28,747 nt of DNA, from NCBI GenBank assembly GCA_900553955.1, contig USFO01000008.1:1-28747 (forward strand), written 5' to 3'. A program made the position numbers and the translations under genes. The notes beneath the pieces were generated by a model. It was not told where the DNA came from. It did no database searches and worked only from the letters and a program-made list of their open reading frames with translations. The stretch's first letter is position 1, and each line of letters begins with the position of its first letter. Below, in pieces: positions 16,095-22,677 of this stretch. Origin of the DNA: an uncultured Oscillospiraceae bacterium. Lineage in GTDB: Bacteria > Bacillota > Clostridia > Oscillospirales > Ruminococcaceae.

Positions 16095-16550
16095 TTAATT
16101 TACCTCCTCAAAGCTTTTGCGCTCCACAATCAGCGTAACGCCTTCAATTTTCTTTACGATGACGACCGCTCCTTTTGGGATAAGCTCGCCGTTTTCGGAG
16201 CGGGCGCTCCATGTAAGTCCGGAGATAAATACCTTTCCGCGACATTCGATATTTTCAATATCATCCGTCGCCACTCCGTCCTGCCCCACAAGGCCGTCCG
16301 CATTGGTGGGGTGTTTATTCACTTTGATAACCTTTTTGAAAAACGGCCGTGTAAACACAAAGCACAGCGCCGAAACAAGCACAAATACCAAAATCTGTGC
16401 CCAAAGCGGTGCATTGAGCCCGGCGGGTATCATAGCCGCCACTGCTCCTATCGCAAACCATATACTGACCAGCGCCACCGTTGCCGCTTCGATAATACCG
16501 AGCACCACAGCCAGCGCAAGCCACGCAAATACCATTGTCGTTCCCGTCAA
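16095..16550 (-). CDS. NfeD family protein (short form)
   Basis: A 151-residue protein with two or three hydrophobic helices in the first 70 residues (ALAVVLGIIEAATVALVSIW, VAAMIPAGLNAPLW, ILVFVLVSALCF) and a C-terminal OB-fold domain (about 85-145) with GLVGQDGVATDDI and GKVFISGLTWSARSENGELIPKG-type segments. This is the short NfeD form without the serine protease domain, normally encoded beside a stomatin partner as here. The start is uncertain: a TTG at 16550 has AAGGGGG 8 bases upstream, while an ATG five codons later has only a weak GGGA. I keep the TTG. Confidence 0.9.
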   Translation of the reverse strand: MTGTTMVFAWLALAVVLGIIEAATVALVSIWFAIGAVAAMIPAGLNAPLWAQILVFVLVSALCFVFTRPFFKKVIKVNKHPTNADGLVGQDGVATDDIENIECRGKVFISGLTWSARSENGELIPKGAVVIVKKIEGVTLIVERKSFEEVN

Positions 16551-16586
16551 TACGCACGCCCCCTTTTTCGTTATGTTTGCATTTAT

Positions 16587-16615
16587 ATTTTATCATATTC
16601 GGGGCGACTATACAA
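16587..16615 (-). promoter_or_regulatory. Putative promoter of nfeD-SPFH
   Basis: On the minus strand -35 TTGTAT (plus 16610-16615), 17-base spacer, -10 TAAAAT (16587-16592), about 37 bases before the nfeD start. The -35 is a weak match, the -10 a good one. It lies in the only gap between yqfD and nfeD. Confidence 0.5.
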
Positions 16616-16647
16616 CAAAAATTTTTTCATTCGCGCTAAAAGCCGCT

Positions 16648-17856
16648 TCAGCTTATGTCGTCGGTGTTCTCCCACGGAACGTCGGAGAGAATATCCTGCT
16701 CCTCGGCAATATCCATAATGCAGTCATAGCTTGCCCTGATGATATATTTGCCGTTTGCGATTTTTTCTTCGGTTTTGCGCAAAATTATTTCCATATTGCT
16801 CATTTCTTCGGCTTCTTTCTGCTCCAAAAGCTGAAAAGCACCGCATTTTGCCTGCTCTGCCGTGTATGTAATGGTATTTCGCTTTACAGCATAGTATTTA
16901 GTACTAATCTCCTTTACAGGAAGCCTTATCCATAGGAAATACAGTTCTTTCTCCTCTTTTTCTGCCGGAAACTCCTCGCATCCGCGGCTGCTGCCAAGCG
17001 GTATGCTAAGACCCATAATTTCAATTCCTTTTACCGACTTTTTAGCGCCGCCGGTAGTTTCAATAATCTGTTCCAGCGGGAACTCCACCGTGATTTCATA
17101 GTCCGTTTCCGCCATCACCCGCGCGCGGGAGTGCTTTAGCGTAAGCTTGCCGTGCCTATCCTCAAATGTCGCACTCACCAAAAGGTCACCTTTCATAACA
17201 GCGTCCCCTACTTTTACAACGCCTTGTCCGTCAAAAACATCCATTTTTCTTATTACGCCGTATTTTGCCGCGATTATGTTCACCGGCTTGTCGTCATCGT
17301 ACTTCATCTCGGCTTCTCGGCGCGTTTCAGAAACGACAACATTTACGCAGCAGCCCTGAATATTAACCGTTGCCCATGCGATTTCCTTGTTGTCGTTCAT
17401 AATGTTCCACTCAATTTTGCGCGCGTCATGTGCTGTGCGCAGCGTGCCGGTTTTAAGCCCCGAATTTGCAAGAGTCGCCATAATTTCTTCGCTCGAAACC
17501 GCCTTGTTCCCGCTTATATTTATCTCCCACACAAAAAGATTTAGGAACAGCCCCACCGCCGCCGCAAAAATTGCCCCGGCGGCAAACCCGATTTTATCTC
17601 GGTGCCTTTTCAGCGTAAAATAAATCCCGTGCTTCTTTTCAATACGCATTTTAAGCCCAAGCCGTCGGGCAATTTTGCAAAGGCTTCTGTATTTCGCTGC
17701 CTGAACCGTTCCGCGCATTGTGTATCCGCTTTTCCGCGGAAAGCTAATGCCCAAGCCGTTTTTCATCGCTTCGGTAAGCAGTTTTTCGCAAAAAACTCCC
17801 TCTGCACGAAAGTCGACACAACTCGGAACTTTTCTAATTGCTCTTAATATAAGCAT
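16648..17856 (-). CDS. yqfD: Sporulation protein YqfD
   Basis: A 402-residue protein of the YqfD family, a sigma-E-controlled mother-cell protein needed for efficient sporulation in Bacillus (established for the family, mechanism unclear). Residues 1-85 are basic and cytoplasmic, one transmembrane helix spans about 89-110, and the rest is an extracytoplasmic region opening with WEINISGNKAVSSEEI, a POTRA-like beginning, and continuing with VNIIAAKYGVIRKMDVFDGQGVVKVGD-type beta segments. The ATG at 17856 is preferred over a TTG at 17871 because AGGAGGAGCAAA precedes it. It begins just after yqfC ends. Confidence 0.93.
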   Translation of the reverse strand: MLILRAIRKVPSCVDFRAEGVFCEKLLTEAMKNGLGISFPRKSGYTMRGTVQAAKYRSLCKIARRLGLKMRIEKKHGIYFTLKRHRDKIGFAAGAIFAAAVGLFLNLFVWEINISGNKAVSSEEIMATLANSGLKTGTLRTAHDARKIEWNIMNDNKEIAWATVNIQGCCVNVVVSETRREAEMKYDDDKPVNIIAAKYGVIRKMDVFDGQGVVKVGDAVMKGDLLVSATFEDRHGKLTLKHSRARVMAETDYEITVEFPLEQIIETTGGAKKSVKGIEIMGLSIPLGSSRGCEEFPAEKEEKELYFLWIRLPVKEISTKYYAVKRNTITYTAEQAKCGAFQLLEQKEAEEMSNMEIILRKTEEKIANGKYIIRASYDCIMDIAEEQDILSDVPWENTDDIS

Positions 17857-17867
17857 TTTGCTCCTCC

Positions 17868-18131
17868 TCAATCAAGTTCCACCGCGCAGATGTTGCCGCT
17901 TATGCTTATTTCGTCCGCAGTGTATGAATCTATGCTCAAGCCATCTCCGCAAAATGTTATCAGATGCTCATCACATTTCACTTTGAGCACAGAGTCGTCG
18001 AGCGTTAGCACATCGCACTTTCCGTTGAGCACAGCTTCCTTTCCGGCACGGAGTTCTATAAAATACCCGCCCGCAATCCCCCTCGGAATTTCAAGCTCCT
18101 TCGCAATATCAAGCCGTTTTTTACCCTTCAT
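17868..18131 (-). CDS. yqfC: YabP/YqfC-family sporulation protein
   Basis: An 87-residue protein resembling B. subtilis YqfC: ELEIPRGIAGG, then GKEAVLNGKCDVLTLDDSVLKVKC, and the closing ADEISISGNICAVEL, similar to the EEILLEGVIEQVKF end of YqfC. The family is small, beta-rich and made under sigma-E in the mother cell. The start is placed at the ATG at 18131 with GGAGG 3 bases upstream (rather close); an in-frame start at 18176 lies deeper inside sigK. The first bases overlap the end of sigK by 11, and yqfD follows at once. Confidence 0.88.
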   Translation of the reverse strand: MKGKKRLDIAKELEIPRGIAGGYFIELRAGKEAVLNGKCDVLTLDDSVLKVKCDEHLITFCGDGLSIDSYTADEISISGNICAVELD

Positions 18132-18816
18132 AAGCCTCCATATGCTCCCGCAGCGTCTCAAGCGCCTTTTTCTCAATTCTGCTCACATACGAACGTGATA
18201 TGCCAAGGTGCTTTGCCACTTCCCTCTGAGTGTAAGACCGCCGGCCATCAAGCCCATAGCGTAGATAAATTATTTCTTTTTCCCTTAAAGAAAGAGTGTC
18301 ACCTATTACTTTATAGAGCCGCTCGTCACGAAGCTTATCCTCAATGTCCTCCGCCACGGATCGTTCGTCTGCCATAATGTCTATGAGCGAAAGCGTATTT
18401 CCGTCCTTATCAGAGTCAATCGGTTCGGTAAACGAAACATCCTGAGCATATTTTTTCTTGTTGCGGAAGTACATCAGTATCTCATTTTCTATACAGCGCG
18501 AAGCATATGTCGCAAAGCGCGCACCTTTTTCATAATCAAATGTCGAAACTGCCTTTATAAGTCCAATCGACCCGATGGAAATAAGGTCGTCCTGCTCCGC
18601 CGAATTTCCGTAGTATTTTTTAATTATATGCGCAACAAGGCGCAAATTGTGCTCGATAAGCTTTGCACGGGCTGTCTTATCCCCAGCTGTCATTTTTTCA
18701 AAACATTCGCGTTCCTCTTTCGCAGAAAGCGGCTGCGGAAACGAGCTTGCCGCCGTAACGTGCAGCGCAAAAATAACTATCCCGGAAAGTACACCAAGCA
18801 AAAATAAATAATCCAT
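18121..18816 (-). CDS. sigK: RNA polymerase sporulation sigma factor K (pro-sigma-K)
   Basis: A 231-residue sigma-70 factor. Residues 1-25 form a hydrophobic pro-sequence (LFLLGVLSGIVIFALHV), then SFPQPLS and IEHNLRLVAHIIKKYY match sigma-K rather than sigma-E. Region 2 contains QDDLISIGSIGLIKAVSTFD and ATYASRCIENEILM; region 4 ends with the helix-turn-helix REVAKHLGISRSYVSRIEKKAL. In Bacillus the pro-sequence is removed by SpoIVFB inside the membrane when the forespore signals. The gene is continuous: no skin-type element interrupts it. The ATG has GGAGG 6 bases upstream. It is followed by yqfC and yqfD, and faces the ZIP gene across 128-158 bases. Confidence 0.94.
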   Translation of the reverse strand: MDYLFLLGVLSGIVIFALHVTAASSFPQPLSAKEERECFEKMTAGDKTARAKLIEHNLRLVAHIIKKYYGNSAEQDDLISIGSIGLIKAVSTFDYEKGARFATYASRCIENEILMYFRNKKKYAQDVSFTEPIDSDKDGNTLSLIDIMADERSVAEDIEDKLRDERLYKVIGDTLSLREKEIIYLRYGLDGRRSYTQREVAKHLGISRSYVSRIEKKALETLREHMEAYEG

Positions 18817-18895
18817 AAAAAACCTCCATACGAATACTAAAATATATGTAAATCACAGAAATTTTTTGCCTGTACCTTTTTATATACAAATTTAA

Positions 18896-18924
18896 TTGTT
18901 TTTGTGCCGCACCAGTGATATAAT
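18896..18924 (+). promoter_or_regulatory. Putative sigma-A promoter of the ZIP transporter gene
   Basis: -35 TTGTTT (18896-18901), 17-base spacer, perfect -10 TATAAT (18919-18924), about 50 bases before the ATG at 18975. It lies in the divergent gap shared with sigK, for which I see no convincing promoter. Confidence 0.7.
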
Positions 18925-18974
18925 GTTAGATTAGTAAAACTTTTTTGTCGCTTTTTGACGCATCGGAGGATATA

Positions 18975-19751
18975 ATGACAACTTTTATAACACTGTTCAT
19001 TCCTTTAGTCGGAACTTCTCTCGGCTCTGCAATGGTATTCCTGTTAAAAGACAAAATATCACCCAAAACCGAAAAATCTCTGCTTGGCTTTGCCGCCGGG
19101 GTTATGATTGCAGCTTCTGTTTGGTCGCTGCTTATTCCGTCAATAAACATGGCAGAAACTCAGGGAATAATTTCATGGCTTCCCGCTGCTGTCGGATTCC
19201 TTTGCGGAATTGGATTTTTACTTTTACTTGACGAGCTTATTCCCCACCTTCATCTTGGAAGCAATAAGCCCGAAGGCTTGCCGTCGAAACTGCCAAAATG
19301 CACAATGATGCTTTTTGCCGTTATGCTGCACAATATTCCGGAAGGCATGACAACCGGCGTTGCACTGGCAGGTTCCGCTTCAAAAGATGCCGGTATCAGC
19401 GCTACTGCGGCTCTTGCGCTCGCAATAGGAATTGCTCTTCAGAATTTCCCCGAGGGTGCCATCGTCTCCATGCCCCTTCGCAGCGAGGGCATGGGAAAGG
19501 GAAAAGCATTTTTGCTTGGCACAATTTCCGGCGTTGTTGAACCTATCGCCGGATTCTTTACCATGCTTTTTGCCGCAAAAGTGACCGCACTTCTGCCCTA
19601 TCTGCTCGCCTTTGCCGCCGGCGCAATGATTTATGTAGTCGTGGAAGAACTCGTTCCCGAAGCTCAAGCAGGCGAACACAGCAATACCGGAACAATTACA
19701 ACCGCCATCGGCTTTGTTGTTATGATGATTCTTGATGTTGCCCTTGGATAA
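18975..19751 (+). CDS. ZIP family metal transporter (GufA/ZupT type)
   Basis: A 258-residue integral membrane protein with about eight transmembrane helices. The metal-binding motifs are HNIPEG in helix 4 and QNFPEG in helix 5, the signature of the GufA branch of ZIP transporters; DELIPHLHLG supplies histidines in the loop before helix 4. ZIP proteins bring Zn2+ or other divalent cations into the cytoplasm; the metal cannot be told from sequence. The ATG at 18975 is preferred over a TTG 30 bases earlier because GGAGGA is 4 bases upstream. It is the only convincing plus-strand gene here and is monocistronic, ending at a perfect hairpin. Confidence 0.93.
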   Translation: MTTFITLFIPLVGTSLGSAMVFLLKDKISPKTEKSLLGFAAGVMIAASVWSLLIPSINMAETQGIISWLPAAVGFLCGIGFLLLLDELIPHLHLGSNKPEGLPSKLPKCTMMLFAVMLHNIPEGMTTGVALAGSASKDAGISATAALALAIGIALQNFPEGAIVSMPLRSEGMGKGKAFLLGTISGVVEPIAGFFTMLFAAKVTALLPYLLAFAAGAMIYVVVEELVPEAQAGEHSNTGTITTAIGFVVMMILDVALG

Positions 19752-19757
19752 ATGCAT

Positions 19758-19788
19758 AAAATGCTTCCGCAATATGCGGAAGCATTTT
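19758..19788 (+). terminator. Intrinsic terminator after the ZIP gene
   Basis: AAAATGCTTCCGC pairs perfectly with GCGGAAGCATTTT (13 pairs) around AATAT, followed by CTTTA. It begins six bases after the ZIP stop codon. The T run on the plus strand is interrupted by one C. Confidence 0.88.
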
Positions 19789-19805
19789 CTTTACGACATA
19801 TTTAT

Positions 19806-19841
19806 AAAAAATCCGTTCTGTGTTCGCAGAACGGATTTTTT
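19806..19841 (-). terminator. Intrinsic terminator of the oppBCDF operon
   Basis: A 15-pair perfect stem (19806-19820 with 19827-19841) around TGTTCG, with an ATCCGTTCTG core flanked by six A/T pairs. On the minus strand it lies just after the last opp gene (stop at 19846) and ends in TTTTTT. It sits back to back with the ZIP terminator and may also act on the plus strand. Confidence 0.88.
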
Positions 19842-19845
19842 GTTA

Positions 19846-20070
19846 TTAAATCAAACCAAATATCCACATGCTCAAAAACGACAGTGCCAAAAGCACAAGT
19901 ACGCAGGGAATGACAATCACAATGAACGCCGTTCCCATCATTACAAGCTGATCGCCAAACGGAACTTTTATCTTTTCTTCATTCTCGTTCGGCTCCTGTT
20001 CAATCTCCTCAATCGGTTCATGAAGCCGTTTGAACACTCTCGGACATTCTATGAAGGGGAATTTTTTCAC
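19846..20070 (-). CDS. Small single-pass membrane protein, last gene of the opp operon (unknown function)
   Basis: A 74-residue protein I do not recognise. The first 40 residues are polar with an acidic stretch (EPIEEIEQEPNENEE), then a hydrophobic helix (about 46-72). The start is a GTG whose last bases overlap the TGA of the oppF-like gene (GTGA), with no good ribosome binding site, so it probably depends on translational coupling. It lies inside the transcription unit: the terminator follows its stop by five bases. By position it may be an accessory subunit of the transporter; nothing in the sequence proves this. Confidence 0.65.
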   Translation of the reverse strand: MKKFPFIECPRVFKRLHEPIEEIEQEPNENEEKIKVPFGDQLVMMGTAFIVIVIPCVLVLLALSFLSMWIFGLI

Positions 20071-21674
20071 TTTTGCTCGCTTTCTTCTTGGAAAGATTTA
20101 GTCTCAACTTTGGAAACATCGAAAAGATAATTTCCGTTTTCGTCAATCTTACGTTCCGCAAAGTGGCAAGCAACAAAGTGGCCGGGCTTGATTTCTCTCA
20201 GCTCCGGAGGAACTCTTTTGCATATATCACAAGCCATATAGCATCTGGTGTGGAATTTGCATCCGGACGGAGGCTTAATCGGGCTCGGAATATTTCCTTC
20301 AAGGATGATTCTTTCCTTAGTCAGACTATCAGGATCGGTGGTAGGAATGGAAGAGAGAAGTGCCACAGTATAGGGATGACGCGGATCCGCAAAGATCTCG
20401 TCAGTTTCGGCAACTTCAACCAAGTTTCCGAGGTACATAACGCCGATTCGGTCGGAAATATAGCGAACAACGGAAAGGTTGTGAGAAATGAACAGATATG
20501 TGAGTCCGTCCTTCTCCTTCAATTCCTGAAGCAGGTTGATAATCTGAGACTGAATTGACACGTCAAGTGCAGATACGCACTCATCACAGACAACGAACTT
20601 AGGCTTTACTGCCAAAGAACGCGCGATACAGATACGCTGACGTTGACCACCGGAGAACTGGTGCGGATAGCGGTTATACATATAGTTCTGTAAACCGCAC
20701 TTATTCATGGTTTCAAAGACATAGGGCTTCATGTTCTTGGAATTACGCTTGAAGTAATGGTGAGTTACCAACCCTTCCTCTATAATCTGGCCAACGGTCA
20801 TTCTGGGGTTAAGGGAAGAATACGGATCCTGGAAAATGATCTGAAGGTCTTTTCTCAGCAGACGCATTTCCTTATATTTCAGGCGCTTAAGATCCACGCC
20901 GTCGTCAAGCATTGCTTCGTATTGCTGAAACTCTTCATCATCAGCATATGTTTTTTTAGCTTCGGCAAGAGCTTCTTCGGCCTTTGCGGTTGCTTCTTTT
21001 GCGGTCTTGTATTCATTTTCGAGCGCCGCAATTTTGCCCTTCAGCTTGCCGATTTTCTCCTGTGCGGAAGCAGCCTTTTCAGGTTCATCCTCGGCAACGC
21101 CTTCTTCCGCTTCAATTTCAGTGTTCAGTTTCTCTATTTTAGTTGCAATTTCAGCAGCCTTAAAAGCATGACGATAGCGATTTTCAAGCAACTCTGCACC
21201 TTTAGCAGTGTCGCGAACCATAAATCCGCCAAGGATCTTTACTGCATAGTCAAGAGCTGTTTTTGCATCGCAAGCGGCAAGGTTCTTATCCTGAATATCA
21301 AAGAAAGAAGCATTATCACCGAGCTCGTCGCACTTTTTTGCCATTTCTTCGGCATGCTGTGCAGCCTTATGATACTTTGCTATATAGCTGTTTGCATTTT
21401 TAATAGTATCCAGCACATAGTCAGGTGCTACTGCATCAAGAGTACGGCCATAGTACATGGTGCTGCCGGCAGTCTGTTCGTAAAGCTGAAGAAGCACTCT
21501 GCCGAAAGTAGATTTACCGCAGCCGGACTCACCAACAAGACCGAGAGTTTCGCCCTTGTAAATATCTATGGAGATATCGTCATTAGCGCGAACATACATC
21601 TGTTTGGCGAAGGTAGAAGACTTGGCCACAGGGAAATACTTTTTCAGATTAGTAATTGACAGTAATTTTTCCAT
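20067..21674 (-). CDS. oppF: Oligopeptide/dipeptide ABC transporter ATPase (OppF-like) with large helical insertion
   Basis: A 535-residue ATPase, about 200 longer than usual. Walker A is GESGCGKST (48-56), Q-loop FQDPYSSLNP (281-290), signature FSGGQRQR (340-347), Walker B VVCDEC (Asp364, Glu365), H-loop His398. Between Walker A and the Q-loop, residues about 80-265 are an insertion with no ABC motif: Ala/Glu/Lys-rich, heptad-like, probably coiled coil in its second half (about 170-245). The Pro usually found after DE is Cys366. The C-terminal oligopeptide-transporter domain (HPYTVALL, then GCKFHTRCYMACDICKRVP) carries a cysteine cluster. The start is the ATG at 21674 (AAGGAG 11 bases and GAGGAG 1 base upstream), overlapping oppD by 26 bases. 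Confidence 0.9.
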   Translation of the reverse strand: MEKLLSITNLKKYFPVAKSSTFAKQMYVRANDDISIDIYKGETLGLVGESGCGKSTFGRVLLQLYEQTAGSTMYYGRTLDAVAPDYVLDTIKNANSYIAKYHKAAQHAEEMAKKCDELGDNASFFDIQDKNLAACDAKTALDYAVKILGGFMVRDTAKGAELLENRYRHAFKAAEIATKIEKLNTEIEAEEGVAEDEPEKAASAQEKIGKLKGKIAALENEYKTAKEATAKAEEALAEAKKTYADDEEFQQYEAMLDDGVDLKRLKYKEMRLLRKDLQIIFQDPYSSLNPRMTVGQIIEEGLVTHHYFKRNSKNMKPYVFETMNKCGLQNYMYNRYPHQFSGGQRQRICIARSLAVKPKFVVCDECVSALDVSIQSQIINLLQELKEKDGLTYLFISHNLSVVRYISDRIGVMYLGNLVEVAETDEIFADPRHPYTVALLSSIPTTDPDSLTKERIILEGNIPSPIKPPSGCKFHTRCYMACDICKRVPPELREIKPGHFVACHFAERKIDENGNYLFDVSKVETKSFQEESEQK

Positions 21675-22677
21675 GCTCCTCAGATCTCCTTTCTTCTTTA
21701 TCGGGATAGAAGCAGCGTACATACTGATCTTCGCCCACTTGCATCAGTTCAGGCTCCTCGTCAATACATTTCTGAGTGCAATATTTGCATCTGGGTGCAA
21801 ATTTGCAGCCCTTCGGCAGATCAAGCGGATGCGGCACAGCGCCGGGAATAGGATCCAGTTTCTTTCTGTCACCGGTAAGCTGCGGAATAGAATGCATAAG
21901 TCCCTCGGTATAAGGATGGGACTGCTTGCAATCGGTGAAAATGGTGCGTGCGGGAGCTTGCTCCACAACCTGACCGCAGTACATAACTACTACGTCGTCC
22001 GCCATTTCATTTATAACACCGAGATCGTGAGTGATGAACATTATAGCAGTACCGTTTTCTTTTTGAAGATCGTTCATCAATCTGAGTATCTGTGCCTGAA
22101 TGGTTACATCCAAAGCGGTGGTAGGTTCATCTGCAATCAGAATGTCAGGTTTGCAGGCAAGAGCCATTGCAATCATAACACGCTGACGCATACCGCCGGA
22201 AAGCTGGTGAGGATATTGCTTTGCAACAGCCTCTGGATTAGGAATCTGAACAGCTTTCAGCATCTCAACGCACTTTTTTGCCGCTTCTTTCTTACTCATG
22301 CCCTGATGGATGATAAAAGGCTCAGAAAGCTGCTTCTGCACGCTGAATACAGGGTTAAGGCTGGTCATAGGTTCCTGGAATATAACAGAAATTCTGTTTC
22401 CGCGGATGTGATACATCTGCTCGGTAGAAACCTTGGAAAGATCCTGTCCGTCAAAAGTGACGGTGCCGCCGGCAATATAGCCGTTTGCATCAAGCAGACG
22501 CAGAACACTCATGGCGGATACTGACTTACCGGAACCGGATTCGCCAACGATACCGAGGGTCTTTCCGGGATAGATGCAATATGAAACATCGTTTACGGCT
22601 TTAACGGTGCCGTTTCTGGTTTTGAAGAAAGTCTTAAGGTTTTTGACTTCCAGCAAAGGTTTATTCATATCTGCCAT
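21649..22677 (-). CDS. oppD: Oligopeptide/dipeptide ABC transporter ATPase (OppD-like)
   Basis: A 342-residue ATPase of normal length. Walker A is GESGSGKS (about 45-52), Q-loop FQEPMTSLNP, signature LSGGMRQR, Walker B ILIADEPTTALD, H-loop ITHDL. The C-terminal oligopeptide-transporter domain (HPYTEGLMHSIP) ends with a cysteine cluster GCKFAPRCKYCTQKC and a later Cys, the pattern linked to an iron-sulfur cluster in some Dpp/Opp ATPases. It should pair with the OppF-like subunit to energise the OppB/OppC channel. The ATG shares one base with the oppC stop (TAATG) and has GGAGG 10 bases upstream. It has no insertion, unlike its partner. Confidence 0.95.
   Translation of the reverse strand: MADMNKPLLEVKNLKTFFKTRNGTVKAVNDVSYCIYPGKTLGIVGESGSGKSVSAMSVLRLLDANGYIAGGTVTFDGQDLSKVSTEQMYHIRGNRISVIFQEPMTSLNPVFSVQKQLSEPFIIHQGMSKKEAAKKCVEMLKAVQIPNPEAVAKQYPHQLSGGMRQRVMIAMALACKPDILIADEPTTALDVTIQAQILRLMNDLQKENGTAIMFITHDLGVINEMADDVVVMYCGQVVEQAPARTIFTDCKQSHPYTEGLMHSIPQLTGDRKKLDPIPGAVPHPLDLPKGCKFAPRCKYCTQKCIDEEPELMQVGEDQYVRCFYPDKEERRSEEHGKITVNY

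Noticed and set aside
16315..16596. 93-codon minus-strand frame overlapping nfeD
   Set aside because: Out of frame with NfeD, whose translation carries the family pattern; this one is a Cys/Gly-rich shadow.
18817..18900. Possible sigma-E or sigma-K promoter upstream of sigK (CATATATT on the minus strand)
   Set aside because: The -10-like bases fit partly, but no -35 element was found at the expected distance.
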